DNA of 64,000 bases from Paraspadella gotoi. Lineage: Eukaryota > Chaetognatha. The position numbers and the translations under genes are program-made. Of this stretch, positions 38,831-51,450 are shown one piece after another. The stretch covers positions 15,862,018 to 15,926,017 of the forward strand of contig CM119266.1 in NCBI GenBank assembly GCA_051294375.1, given 5' to 3'. The notes under the pieces are model-generated. The model worked only from the letters and a program-made list of their open reading frames with translations, was not told the DNA's origin and did not search any database. Numbering within the stretch: position 1 is the first letter of the stretch; the number at the start of each line of letters is the position of its first letter.

Positions 38831-39934
38831 ACAACAATGAAAATTCACCAATCGTGGGTAATAGGTATTGGATGTAAGCAATACTTTATTTAGTTTTAAT
38901 TTTCAGACGTTCCTCTCGTTTTCATTCTGTCCTTCTTTTCTTCATTCTGTCATTCTTTAGACAGAATTTTTGTAAAAATCCTTTCCTTCTTAATTTGAAT
39001 CATTTTCTTTCTTTTTACTCTTTTTTTTTCATTTCCCTTTTCACCCTCTCCCCCCCCCTCCCCCCTATTTTCCGCGAACAGACGCGCGTCGGTTTGAAGT
39101 TTCACTCGTCACTCGATCTCGAGACTCCGCACGTGACGATCCTGAATTGTGAAACTCCGTGAAAATTCGATGGCAGAAGGTGTTCCCCCACCTTCGTGTC
39201 CGCCTCCGAGCATCGCAGCCTCAGCCGCAGCCGCAGCCGAAGCCGCAGCTGAAGCCGCAGCCGCCGCCGTCACCTTTGCCTGTTCGTCGCGGTTGTTCGA
39301 CATCCTCTTCCTCTACTTGTTTCCGTGTTTTTGTTAACATCCCGTTTCATTAGTGGTTTCTCATTACTTTTTTTTCAAACAGTATAATTTGCCAATTACT
39401 TACATAATATTTATTTAACAATTAAAACGAGGATCAATGGTTGGTATAAAACGACAGAAATTTTAAAAGAGATCCACCGTTACTATTTTCTTCTTCGACC
39501 GTTTTGCTTCTCTTTAAACAATAATTTAAGCTCAGACATTAATTGTTAACATAAAAAAAAAGTTTCGTTCCCAGAGCATCGGCAACGATTTTTCAAAGAG
39601 ATAACGAAGTCAAGAAACAAAGAAATGAAACCACTGAGAAAAGAATCGATTGTGTTTCGGCTGAAACAAAAAAACAAATCGCAAACGCGAACAAAAAAAA
39701 ACCATAAAAACTGGACGACAATGACGCCGGCGACTCTGGAAAAATAAAAGAACAACGGTATTAGTTAAGAAAGAAAAAAAAAACTTTTTAAATACTCGAA
39801 CAATCGCATCGGTCCTCCGGTTTTATCCAGTGATTAATTCCTCATTCTCCGTGAGGACTGATGCACATTCACAAAAGCATAGCCATGAATTGTTCAAGAA
39901 TAGAGATAAAAGAAAAAAAAAACCGAAAGGCAGA
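38831..39934. other. Gene-free, with GCC/GCA triplet stretch
   Basis: At about 39215-39275 a CAGCCGCAGCC run gives poly-Ala on both strands in one frame each. The minus-strand version starts MSNNRDEQAKV at 39303. It has no domain and I treat it as a triplet repeat. Confidence 0.4.
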
Positions 39935-39950
39935 GGAGAGAGAGAGTGAG

Positions 39951-39989
<39 letters not shown>

Positions 39990-40060
39990 AGAGAGAGAGA
40001 AGAGAAGAGAGGAGATGGAGAGAAAACAAGAAGAGAAGAGAGAGAAATTGAAGAGAAGAA
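39935..40060. repeat. (GA)n imperfect microsatellite
   Basis: GA tract with GAAGAGAA interruptions. Confidence 0.95.
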
Positions 40061-40260
40061 TGAAGCGAAATCAAAAGGAATAGAAGAGAAAGAATAAAAA
40101 AAGAAACAGATAAAACTTGGGAAGACAAAGAAAAAACAAAAACGTGGAATTGTGGATATCAATGGATTTCAATGAAAAAAATTTAAAAGGAGCAAAAAAG
40201 ATTTAAAAAGACAATAATAAGCTACTCAGAAATACTCAAAAATATGTATGAAAAACTGAA

Positions 40261-40275
40261 AAAAAGAAAGAACGA

Positions 40276-40307
<32 letters not shown>

Positions 40308-40309
40308 AA
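40261..40309. repeat. (GAAA)n microsatellite
   Basis: Tetranucleotide run. Confidence 0.95.
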
Positions 40310-40384
40310 CACAGTAAAAGTAAGCTAACAGGAAAAACGAGCAAGCAAGCAAGCAATGCTCCTCTCTGGCGCTGGCGCTAAAAA

Positions 40385-40535
40385 GAGAGAGAGCTCTCTC
40401 TCACGTATCTCTCCCTCTCTCTCTCTCCCTTCTCTCTCTTCTCTCTCTCTCTCCCTCTTTCTCTCTCTCTCTCTCCTCTCGTCTCTCCTATCCGTCCTCT
40501 CATCTCTCTCTCTCTTCTCCTCCTCTCACTCTCGC
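40385..40535. repeat. (CT)n imperfect microsatellite
   Basis: CT tract with CCTTC and GTC interruptions, ending near the gap at 40578. Confidence 0.95.
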
Positions 40536-40577
40536 CAGCCCCGCGTCCGCCTCCTGCCTCCCTGCTTGCCTTCCCGA

Positions 40578-40611
40578 NNNNNNNNNNNNNNNNNNNNNNN
40601 NNNNNNNNNNN
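40578..40611. other. 34-N assembly gap
   Basis: Run of undetermined bases. Confidence 0.99.
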
Positions 40612-41150
40612 TTTTTTGCCATTTGGCAGAAAAACGGATCTCCGCTCCGGCGCCTATTTAGATCCAGGTTAAGCCGAGTTGCATACTCGCGCACCATGAG
40701 ATATGGTGCCGGACTCTGGCCGGAAAGGGCGAGCGCAAAGGGCTTAAGGCCAATGGCGGAAAAACTGACCACGACTCCAAATCCACCCGGCGGTGGCGCG
40801 GCAGTCGCGCCGAGAAAAAAATGAACAGGCGACTCTGGTCTTCCTTTTTTTTTCGTTTACCGAAGAGAAACGACAAATACGAACGGTTCGACCGATGACG
40901 CGTCTCCCGTTGCCATGGAAATATTACGTATTTGAAATTAGTTCGTTAGTGACTGTGAGGTTTGAGTTGTAACTTAATATAAAAAGGCATAGTTTGCGTA
41001 GAGGTAGTTTGCGCGTAAACAGAATACATTTTTTTTAAAGATTATGTTTCGAGTTTATTCTTTTGCAAGGAATTGGCGCTGGAATAACCCCATTTTTTTA
41101 TTCTTACCAAATGACGTCGTCAACAATTAATTTGTGCATTGTTTTTTTTT

Positions 41151-41318
41151 NNNNNNNNNNNNNNNNNNNNNNNNNNNNNNNNNNNNNNNNNNNNNNNNNN
41201 NNNNNNNNNNNNNNNNNNNNNNNNNNNNNNNNNNNNNNNNNNNNNNNNNNNNNNNNNNNNNNNNNNNNNNNNNNNNNNNNNNNNNNNNNNNNNNNNNNNN
41301 NNNNNNNNNNNNNNNNNN
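41151..41318. other. 168-N assembly gap
   Basis: Flanked on the right by a (TC)n run, so it probably hides a microsatellite. Confidence 0.99.
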
Positions 41319-41342
41319 TCTCTCTCTCTCTCTCTCTCTCTG

Positions 41343-42470
41343 ACCGTATTTGGGTGAAGGGTGAAGCTGATCTTTTCACTGCGAACGAAGCCAAAAAACG
41401 TGAGGCGACGTGCGACGCTGACGGGGCGAGGGTGACGACGGAGGCGACGAGAGGGTACCGGACGAGGAGAGGTGGCGCTGGGGTGTCGAGAAGAGGGCGA
41501 CTAGAGGGAGTGCTCCTGTTCGAAGACCCGCGGGGGAGGCGAGGAGAGAGAACGACACGTTTTTCGCGATATCCTCCTTTTTTTTTTCCTTTTCGTCGAG
41601 GGGATGAGTACTAATGACCCTCGGTGGGTGGCGGGACGGGCGACGCGGGGGCGAGGTAGAGGGTTGGGTGTCCGGTTGACCCATTGGCGGGGAGAGAGAC
41701 GGGAAGAGGGAGGGGAGGAATATAAACGGAAACGTTGAATAATTAATGGCGGAGAAATAAAGAAGAAATAAAGAAGGGTGCATTATTTCGTTGCCGCCGG
41801 GGGTTGGTGGGAGATGGGGATGAGGGGGTGCGGAGAAAGAGGGAAGACGACGGGAGGAAAGGGAATGAAGGAAAAGACGTCGATGGGAGTTAAATGAGGA
41901 AAGAGAAGATGCTTCATGAATGAAACGAAAGATAAGGTGGGAGGAAATGAACGAGATAGCACTCTGTTCCTTTTATTTCCTAGTGAAAAATTTAAAGTTT
42001 GAGGACAATGAGAAAAAAAAAAGTAAAGGATGAGAGGGAAGCCGTGAGGAACTCAATGAGATCGATAGGGTCGCGAGCAAATATGATGGTCGACTAATCA
42101 CTTTGAATTTTCTTTTAATTCCGAATGTAACAGAATCAATGCGCTCACCGCTGTCTCAATAATTTTAACATTCATATTTTCCAATAATAAGCATTTTAAT
42201 AATTATCTGATTCATTCGTTTACATTGTTAACGCGTCCTACTCTTCCGCCTCTCAGCTGCGAAGACTCGAGATGAATTAATCACGACGTCCTTACCTCCG
42301 AATCTCTTTATCATCCTCGTCCTTTTCGTTCACAAATCTGGTCCGCTTTAATCCTCGGACTCACCTCAGTCCCGGCTCGAACCCTCCTCTCTCCTCGTCG
42401 CCCTCGCTTTAAGTACCGGGCCCCCTCTGCTGGACAGTTCAATTAGATCAGGCACACCACAGTAAGATCT
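41343..42470. other. Gene-free, G-rich plus strand
   Basis: GAGG-rich sequence. No gene is supported. Confidence 0.45.
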
Positions 42471-42476
42471 TCTCTT

Positions 42477-42560
42477 CTCTCGTCTCTCTCTCTCTCTCTC
42501 TCTTCTCTCGTTTCTCTCTCATCTCTCTCTCTCATCCCTCTTCTCTTCTCTCTCTTTCAT
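42477..42560. repeat. (CT)n imperfect microsatellite
   Basis: CT tract with CGTTT and CATC interruptions. Confidence 0.95.
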
Positions 42561-44050
42561 CTTCAATTGGCGTCCTTTCTGTTCGGTCTCCTTTCCTTTC
42601 GTTCGGTTGAATAGGAGCCGGAAACCCTTCTCCACGATGCTCTGCATCCCCCCTCCAACCGTCCCCCACCCCCACCTCCGAACGCGCACGTGGACATGCT
42701 CCTTTTCAAAGAAATCGTTACAGGCATTCATTAACAGCCGTTCGTCGCTGACCCTCCGGCTCGTCACCTCCTGTCGTTTTTCCTCATTATATTCTTTCTT
42801 CTTTTCTTCCCCACAAATTTTTTTCTCTTCTCTCTCTCGCTCTTCATCTGTCTCTCGTCTCTCTCTCTTCTTTGACGTCTTTCGGCGTCGTCTCCGTCCA
42901 TTTCTCTCTCTTATCTCGAAACCTAATGATTAATCAATTTCCTTCCGAATCAAAGCGAAATCGCAGGGAAACGAAGCTTTTTTTTTAGAAACCTTCGGCT
43001 TCTCTGGTATTTCACTGAAATCTTCCTTCTCCAGCGATGCTCTGCGCAGATCATTCTCCATTTTTTTCGGATTCAACCTTCGAATTTCGAAGGTTCCAGT
43101 CAGATATCATATCCTATTTTAAAAAAGAAAACTCTTTTTCCCGCTCCCGTTTCGCTTTTAGTCATCGCAGTAAAAGAAGAAGTCGCAACTCAGATATCAT
43201 CTCATCTCTCAATCTCTCTTTCTCTCATCTCATCCTATTCAAAAAATGACTTTTCAAGTTTTTTCTTGTCTTTTTCTCCATTCACGTTGCTCCTCCGACC
43301 CCTTACTCTTCCTCCTCTCGCTTTTTTTCAATTCCCCGTTCCTCTTCCTTCTCCTCCCCTCGAGGAGGTATTTTCAAAGTGTCAGCTCCTCCTTACAATC
43401 GGAGGTTCTGCTGATTTCGCAGAAGGTTTATCTACCGATCGTTGAAGGGGAGGAAAACCGAGGCACCTTTTCCTGCTTACGCTAGTGGGATAGTGGGGCG
43501 AAGAAGGGGGAAAGTGGGATAAGGAGAGGGAGTAAAACGAACTTGTAAAATTCTACTTTTAATTAACGAATTGGAAATGAACTGATGAGTGAATTGAATA
43601 TTGACCCAAAATTTTCGAAAACTACTTTAACAACTTGAAATATTCACAAAATGTAAAATTAGAAGAAGACAAAAGAAAATTAAATAGGAATCTCATTAGA
43701 TTAAGAATTATATCAATGTAGAACATGAATCTTATTGGGTTTACGTTTAATAACTATGCAGCATAATAATCTTATGACGTTCACGAAAACCCCAGCATTC
43801 ATCTCACGCCTTTCTACGTACTGACTACTGACATTCCAAAGTTTTATATTATATGTATAACATTTTTTTACGAAACCTTAGATTGAGCTTAGCAACAAAT
43901 AAAGGCAGAAAGAATCTCTCAGCACTCTTACCCCCTCTGTCGCGACTGTTGCCAAAAAAAAAGAAAGAATTTCGGAATCTTTGGTTTTTCTTCTTCGACT
44001 CCCAAGGTATGATAATGAGGGTCACGTCAGGGTCATTTATGAATTCTTGA
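42561..44050. other. Gene-free
   Basis: Several frames of 60-110 codons on the plus strand are Ser/Phe/Arg-rich and follow pyrimidine-rich composition. None is recognised. Confidence 0.4.
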
Positions 44051-44058
44051 CGTCGCCG

Positions 44059-44060
44059 TT

Positions 44061-44093
<33 letters not shown>
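44059..44093. repeat. (CGT)n triplet repeat
   Basis: Perfect CGT run. Further CGTCGT-rich segments lie at about 44337-44400, and a GGA run at 44449-44484. Confidence 0.95.
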
Positions 44094-44097
<4 letters not shown>

Positions 44098-44744
44098 AAC
44101 CAATCGTCTCCCGAACCAATCGAAGGCGTCCATGTCATGCTTGTCAGCTCTAAACATGACGTGGGTATGACAGAAAATTTAACCCCTTCAAAGATATGCT
44201 GTTTTTTTTTCTGTGGTAGCTTTGTTTCCGATCTTTGTCGAATTATTATTATTTTTTTTCCATCGTTGTTGTTCTTTTTCGTTTTCGTCGTTGTCGTTGT
44301 CAAAAACAAAGACTTCATTGTCTACTTCGTCATCTCCATCGTCGTCGTCGTCGTCGCCGTTTTCACCGTCGTCGTCACCGTCGTCGCCACCGGCGTCATC
44401 GGCGTGGAAGATGCAACTCGGCGTGATTTTGACAACGAATTGACGAGGAGGATGAAGAGGAGGAGGAGGAGGAGGAGGAGGAGGATGAAGAGCAAAGAGA
44501 CCTGGGGGGGTGTTTTCGGTGATGGAAACGTTGAGGAATAAAGGGAGCAGGGTTGACGGATCAAGGTTAAGGGGCGAAGGGATCGGATACAAGGAGATAG
44601 GATAGGAAGATCGGATATGGATATTTCATTGGACGATAAGAATAAAAAAAAATCGTTTATCACAATCCTTTTGTTTAAAAATTTATTTAATTTTCGAAAC
44701 CTTGTGTTTTTTTCCTTTCTCGTTGGTTCGTTGTCGATTTGATT

Positions 44745-45455
44745 TAAGAAACAAAGTTTGAAGAGAGATTTTAACAACGCTTTTATTTCATAGTGAACGA
44801 GACATTTTCGACTACACATACGCAGTCTTCTTCAAGCGCCAATTCCAATTTGCTGAATTTGAAGAGATTGTGATAATAGATAAAAGAGAGAGAGAGCAGA
44901 TGAGAGAGAACAGAGCAAAAGTTTTCCAAACACAGAGTTTGAGAGAAAAGGATAGTGTTCAGTTTTTTATTAGGGACAGGTGAATACGGTGAGCGACAGA
45001 GATAGTTTGTCGAAAAGAAATTGAAATAAAGAGAAGAGAGAGTGGAGTAGAGAGAGAGGACGCAGAGGAGAGACGAGAGCATGAGATAGACAGCCTTATT
45101 AAATTATTATTACATTATGAAATGTAACAAAAATGTTAAAATTTAGGTAAACTTTAATAAAAATGAATAATATAAACAATATAACTACAAGTAATAAATT
45201 ATTAGTGAAATGCAAATAGAAGTAAGAAAATTGCTAGAAATATTTAATTGGTTAGTGAGCGATACTAAGGTAATTAGGCAAAAGGGAAAATTTCAAGCCT
45301 ATAAAAAAAGAAAATAAAAAAAAAATTCTCTTCAAATTCACAACAATTGGAATTGGCGCTGAAGAAGACTCGTATGTGAGTTCGAACATGTCCGTCTTCA
45401 CTATGAAAAAATAAAAAATCGTTTGTTTTAAATCTCTCTTCAAACTTTGCTTCTA
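44745..45455. repeat. Long inverted repeat, arms about 120 bp
   Basis: The left arm (about 44745-44866) and right arm (about 45331-45455) are reverse complements with scattered differences. AATTGGAATTGGCGC followed by GAAGAAGACT appears on the plus strand at 45347-45370 and as its complement near 44824-44850. Both arms, read outward, end in a short frame finishing FTMK-stop. The 460 bp between has no paired structure. Confidence 0.75.
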
Positions 45456-45951
45456 AAATTTGAAACCTTAAAAAAAAAAAAGGGAAAGCTCGCAAAATAC
45501 CTACTTATGGAATCGATATCGGTTCCCCATGAGCCAAATCAAAATCGATTTTGTTTCTTTGTTTATTTCTATTCAATGTATTTATTCATGAGGAGGAAGA
45601 GACATTCAATAATAAAAATATCTCTTTCGCATAAAGTAGATACCGTGGAGGTAGCAGGCAGGCAAGGAGCGCGGGTGGGAGCAAATGGAATAGCGAGAGG
45701 GAAGAGAAAGGGAGAAGAAGTCGAGGAAAGAAGAAGCAGGGGAAGGAAAGAAAAAGAAGGAATTGGGTTTGTTACCAGGAATGTCTTAAACAGCATTCTC
45801 GACGACAATCCGCGGAATTATTTCTGCGAAGACAAATAAAATAAAATTATTTTTTTCGCGAATTGAGAAAAAAAAAAGTTCAGCCGTGTATCAATTGTTG
45901 AAATCCATGTGGTATTGTGGATGCGAAAGCGCGGAAATAAAAATGCAGTCC

Positions 45952-46050
45952 TCTCTCTCCATCTCCTCGTCATCTTCTCTCTCTCTACTCTCTTCGCTCT
46001 TCTCTCTCATCTCTCTTCTCCTCCTCTCTCTCCTCTCTCTCTCCTCTCTC
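45952..46050. repeat. (CT)n imperfect microsatellite
   Basis: CT tract with CCT and CATC interruptions. Confidence 0.95.
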
Positions 46051-46261
46051 TCAGATTACTCCTTTTGCGACAAATTGAAGCTAGATGAAAAATCTTATTT
46101 CCCACAACAAGATAACCTTATGCCTTGACCCATTTGTCGATGCTCCCTAAGACATCTACAATTGAATCAAAATTGATTTTCAACAGACGCTTCTCTTTGA
46201 TGACGACGAGAAGAAGAGAGGGCAAGGCAGGAGAGAATAGCGGAAGGGAGGAGGAGGAGCA

Positions 46262-46311
46262 GAAGAGAGAGAGAGAGCAGCAGATAGACGAGAGAGAGAG
46301 AGAGAGAGAGG
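46262..46311. repeat. (GA)n microsatellite
   Basis: GA tract. Confidence 0.95.
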
Positions 46312-46560
46312 CGCGAGGGTTGGGGCAGAGATAGAACAGTTATAAAGAATAGACAAAATGAGAGAGAGAGGACAGCGCGGTAAAGAAAGGAAAGGGAGGA
46401 GGTAATGGAATCCCCTTTATTTCAGGAAGAGAAAAGATCCTTGTTGTTTTGACAATTTTGCGAAGCTACATTCAAGTAGCTCGACAAAGATGAGGTTTTT
46501 CTCAATCCATTCTGCTTTCCAAGTGACTCAATTTTTTCACTTGTTTCGTTTCCTTCTATT

Positions 46561-46955
46561 CTCAACGACGTCACAATTTTCACTCCCACCTCCTCCCTTT
46601 CTCGCCACGCCTCGCGCCATCTCGCATCTCGCATTTTATCTTAGGAGCGTCAAGGGTCTCACCGATGTGAACCGATGGCTCTGGAAGCCCCGCCGTGATT
46701 TGTTTCACCGGGTCCTCGCGAGCGGGGGGAGAGACGTGAAGCGAGATCCGACTAGTTGAATCTCAACGACGTCACAATTATCCACCCCACCGGTCATGCT
46801 CCTATGTCTCGCGATCTCGTCCCTTCGCGCCATCGTCGCATCTATCGCGACTCTTTCGATCTTCACGGCACGCTTCAGACGATCTTAACGATTGGTGAAC
46901 CGTATCGGCATTCGGCAACGCGCCGCTGATTTGTTTCCACGGGTATCGAGCATCA
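46561..46955 (+). repeat. Tandem duplication of about 200-230 bp
   Basis: TCTCAACGACGTCACAATT begins both units (about 46560 and 46761) and CTGATTTGTTT or GTGATTTGTTT with CACGGGT or CACCGGGT near the end recurs (46696 and 46927). The units are diverged. ACGTCACA resembles a cAMP-response half element. Confidence 0.7.
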
Positions 46956-47125
46956 GTACGGCACGTGAGATTCGCAGCAGCACGAGGCAGGACGGCGCCG
47001 CCGAAAAAAAGCAGGCGAAAGATAAGCGAGGAGAGAGAGGAGAGAGAGACGGAGACGCAGAGACGCGAGACGAGACAGACGAGAGACGAGAGAGAAGGAA
47101 GCAGAGAGCAGGGGAGGGAAGAGAG

Positions 47126-47150
47126 NNNNNNNNNNNNNNNNNNNNNNNNN
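47126..47150. other. 25-N assembly gap
   Basis: Placeholder-size gap in a GA tract. Confidence 0.99.
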
Positions 47151-47345
47151 AAGAAAGAAAGGTTCTCAGAGCCTGAGGATATCCTTTCGCTCTCGAGGTT
47201 TGCCAATGAAATTCGTCTAAATAGGATCATTTCCGATTTTTGTCAATATCTCTCTTCTGCGTCGGCCACATATCGTCATCCGGTTCGACGTAATCGATTC
47301 TACCCGACATGAATCATATCTACCGTCAAGTTTCTCTATCTGTCT

Positions 47346-47370
47346 GTCTTTCTTTCTTTCTGTCTTTCTG

Positions 47371-47402
<32 letters not shown>

Positions 47403-47406
47403 TTTT
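47346..47406. repeat. (CTTT)n microsatellite
   Basis: CTTT run with CTGT variants. Confidence 0.95.
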
Positions 47407-48049
47407 TACTGAGGACTTTCGAGTCAAGATTTCGAATTGAGAAGAAGGAAAGAAAATTAATGAAATTTTTGAATCCTTAATAAAAATTTCTTTGGACGAT
47501 TAATGAAAAGTTTTTTTCCTATCTCTCTCTATATCGTCTCTCTCTCTCTCTCTCTCGCTCTATCCCATGGCTCGCCTAAAAAAAAATTAGCGTGAGTCAC
47601 AAAATTTCAATCCTCTCTCTCTCTCTCTCTCTCCTCTCTCGTCTCTCTCTTCTTCTCTCTCCGTCTCTTATATGCGATCTTACCGCGAATGTTGTCTCTT
47701 TTTTTATTTATTTATTCCTTTTTTTTTGGCTTCGTGGTTTTTTTCTTTTTCATTTTCCTTTTCGGTCGCATTTCAACGAACCGTATCAAAACGTTTGACC
47801 TCAAATCAATATTCCCAACGAGTAGTGCTTGTGGAGCTTAGCAGCTACGTTGTGATACGATCCATATTTGATGTTGACAGTGGCTCTGCTCACAAGAGCG
47901 AGATGCGTGGCTAGAAGAACCGCGACTGGTATCGGGAGCGATAGTATGAAGAGGCGTCGCAGACTCGCGTTCCAATCGAGACTGAGCACTAATCGTATCG
48001 CGCGGCGCTATACCACTCTCTTTCAGCGTCGGTGCAGCTCCTCGATCAC

Positions 48050-48935
48050 TTTACCGTGGCGTTCACTTTAAACGCGGCGCTCTCACTCTCAGCGTGGCAT
48101 GCTCTCAACTTTAAACGCAAGTGCGCTGTACTCTCTACGTGGCTTCTCACAATGTAACGCGCCTCACTCTTCATGCTCTCTAACTTACGTGGCGCCTTCG
48201 ACTTTAAACCACTATCGCGCTCGTCACTTCTCTAATGTGGCGCTCTCACGTTTAACAGGCGTCTCGTCACTTTAACACGGCGCTCTGCAGCATCTCCTCC
48301 GTCGGCGTTCTCACACTTTTAAACGCGGCCCACTCACATCTCTACGTGGCGCTCTCAACTTAAACCACGGCGCTCTCACTCTCTACGTGGTGCTCTCAGC
48401 TTTAAAACGAGCCGGCGCTCATCACTCTCTACATTGGCGTTCTCACTTTAACAAGCGCTCTCTCACTTCTCTAACGTGGCGGCTCTCTAGCTCTCGCCTG
48501 GCGCTCTCCACTTTAAAACACGGCGCTCTCACTCTCTCTACGTGGCGTCTCATCACTTTAAACACGGCGCTCTACTTTAAACACGGCGTTCCACGTGCTC
48601 TACGTGGCGTTCTCACTTTAAACAGCGCGCCAATCACATCTCTACGTGACGCTTCACTATAAACGGCGCTTCAATTCTAACGTGTGCTCTCAACTTAAAC
48701 GCGGACGCTCATACTCTCTACATTGGGCTTCTCACTTTAAACAAGGCGCTCTCTCTACACGTGGCGTCTTTGCGTCCACTCATCTAGCTGGCGTCTCTTC
48801 AACTTTAAACACGCGCCTTCATCCTACTGCGCTTTCGAGCGTCCGGGCTGATAGTCGCTCTCACTTTAAACACCAGATCGGCGCTCTCACCTCTCCGCTA
48901 TTCAAATCGGCTATGCAGCACTCACACTTTTAAAC
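48050..48935. repeat. Satellite of alternating 20-mers, copy A
   Basis: Two diverged 20-mers, CTCTCACTCTCTACGTGGCG and CTCTCACTTTAAACACGGCG, alternate to form a 40-bp dimer, with occasional same-type neighbours. This copy has many single-base errors and shortened units. Confidence 0.85.
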
Positions 48936-49680
48936 TCAAAGAACTTGGTGGCTGTTATTCATCTTAATCGCTTTCTTACTCACTTTTACGGTGATGGTTC
49001 CTTCTCCTTATTCCTGGCCCTCTCTCTCAATATGGCTCAATCAACCAAATTAATTATGCCTAGATGTTATGGCCTACCAGCTCTTTATTAAAGTTTAAAT
49101 TTTTTTCCCACAAAAAGTCGGTCAACTTATTTTAAACAGTCTTTCCGTTTTCATTTCGGCCGTTTAACTAATTTCGTTTTCTTTTCTTTTCTTCTATTGC
49201 TCTCTAATTGTAACCACTGGAAATTAAGTCATTTTGTGTTTTTAAAATTATTTTTAATTAACATCGACAGCGATGAAAAATTATGGACTAAATAATTGTT
49301 CTTCTAAAAACTTAAGACGAATAACATAGTAATGGTCGAACAAATATATATTTTGAAACAAAAGCGTTAAGAAAAAAAACTTTGTAAAGAAAGAAAGGTT
49401 TACGCGTCGCGGTCGGCTCGTAGATATTTTCAGAACGGCAATTCTCTTTCCAACCATTAAACATCATCCATAAACCTAAAAATAAAGATAATTGACGCGA
49501 GAGGTGACAAGGTTTTGAATGAAATGCACGCAAACGGGGGGAGGGAAACGCGGGGGGGACGGTGGCGTAAGCAAGAAAGTCGGCGCCAATTCTTCGCGGT
49601 TTACGCGGCATCAATTTTGACCGTGAATGACTCGTGAACAGTTACATCTCTCTCTTGTTTATCTCTTCTCGTCGTCTCTC

Positions 49681-49715
<35 letters not shown>

Positions 49716-50769
49716 CCCTCCTCCTCTCTGCCGCCGACACGAGAAACCAATTTCGCCAAAGGAGAAAGTGATTTTGAGTCTGACAATAGTGAACATGGAC
49801 GGACGAAAAGGAAAAAGAGAAGTGGAAGAGGGACGAGGGAGAAAAAGGCTAAAGATCCCCGTTTTCCTTGAACCATTGGAACCCCGTTTCGTTCGCACTC
49901 TGACGACGAAAACGCGCGCCAATTGTTTTGGTCACCATCGGGTGAAGGGGAGAGAGGGGGCGGAAGCGTCTAAAGGGGGGGAGTAGATTTTAAGGTAGAA
50001 GAAACGATGTGAAAATACTCCTCAACAAATCCTCCAGATTCCTGAGGAATAGATTTAAGTTTTAACTTTAAGGTTTCATCCGAAAAATAGAAAACACCTT
50101 AGACTTCATTCCGAGGATTGTGCGTGCCGGCCAAACCGTGATGGGGGGGATTCGGTGAGGCTGGGTCGAGGGCGCGGCCGCCGTCGTGAGAGAAATTTCC
50201 GTCAGGTCAAAGCGACGGGAAATTTCGAGAAGGCGCACGACGAACGACGTTCCCACGTTCCGACGTGTTTATTGTCGACCACAATTTGCGCGGGGTCACC
50301 CTCGACCGCGCCTTTACCGCTGCCAGAGGCACCCTTTCGTGTCTCCACACAACTCGCCCTCTATTCGACTCAAGACTCCTTCGCTCTTCGACATTTTTTT
50401 AGAAGAAAAAAATTATCAACTCCACCTCTCAAACTTTAACATACAAAATCTACTTACATCAATAATTTTTTTTTCATATGAACCTAAAAGTTAATGTCGT
50501 CTAGTTTTAAAATCGAAGTCGGTATCGTTTTTTATTTGTTTAAATTTTGTTTTTTTTCGTCTACATCTGACATATGAAAAGCTTTTTCTTATTTTATCAA
50601 ATTTTAATTCTCGTAAACTGCATCCCGGAAAAGGCCGAGCACCTGCAAATCTAGTCCATTTCTGCACCCGACACAAGTAATCTAAGAAACAAAATCAATA
50701 CGCCTCCCCGCCCGCCAAAAAAAAAAATGATTTTATAAATTTGATGCGTCCCCGTTTTTTGTTCCAAAG

Positions 50770-50995
50770 CCCGGATCATTAAAATCTGCTGCAATTCGTA
50801 AAAAAGCCTTTCATCTCTGCCTGAAAGACAAGGCCCGAGTGCCGCAATACAAATGCCGCCAAATGTTCTTCGCCGTCGATTCCACGGCCTCCTCGTCCTT
50901 CGCAGGCGACGATCGCCTCCGTGGGCGTAGGGAATGCTTTAAAGGGCCGGGACGCGGGGATACAATCGGCCTGGATCAAACCTTGAAATCTAACG
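50770..50995 (+). other. Possible exon in the duplicated segment
   Basis: Between TTGTTCCAAAG and TCTAAC|GTAAGT the plus strand is open for 75 codons (SAAIRKKAFHLCLKDKARVP and onward). GTAAGT is a strong donor, but copy B has GTAGTC and frame shifts. The minus strand is also open. The product is not recognised. Confidence 0.2.
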
Positions 50996-51450
50996 TAAGT
51001 CTATTTGAAAGGAAACAAGTTTTGTAAAATATTATATTATATTGTGTAATGGTACAATAATTATTAATGATTCGGTTTTGTTCCGTATCGTAATTTGGTA
51101 TTGTTATATTTTGAAAGACAATGGATTAAAGGAAAGAGTGCGCCTACGTAGAATATTTAAAACGTGCCGGAAAATTTTACAAAGCGAAATTTAGAATATT
51201 ATAATTTTTTAAATTGAAAAAAAAAAAAAGATAATGTTTTAATTCTGAATCTTGATTCGGATGAAAATACAAAGTGATCCGAAATGAAATTGCTTGCCGT
51301 GCATTGCGGAGAATGCGTAAATAAAATTTTTAGCGTTTTAACTCATTGTCTTACGTTTTAAAAATTACAAAGATCTAAAATTTAAATTCAATTTAAACGA
51401 TTTCTTTCTGGTAAAACATCTTTACATCATTTCCTTAGGTAACAAAGGCT

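Noticed and set aside
39109-39303. Poly-Ala frame MSNNRDEQAKV, like a transcription-factor N-terminus
   Set aside because: Triplet repeat with poly-Ala readings on both strands. No DNA-binding domain is nearby.
40612-40772. Minus-strand frame SGQSPAPYLMVREYATRLNL
   Set aside because: Looks protein-like, but it is short, borders a gap and matches no family I can name. No splice sites frame it.
45447-45839. 130-codon plus-strand frame
   Set aside because: It begins inside the inverted repeat arm and is Lys/Arg/Glu-rich afterwards. No domain is visible.
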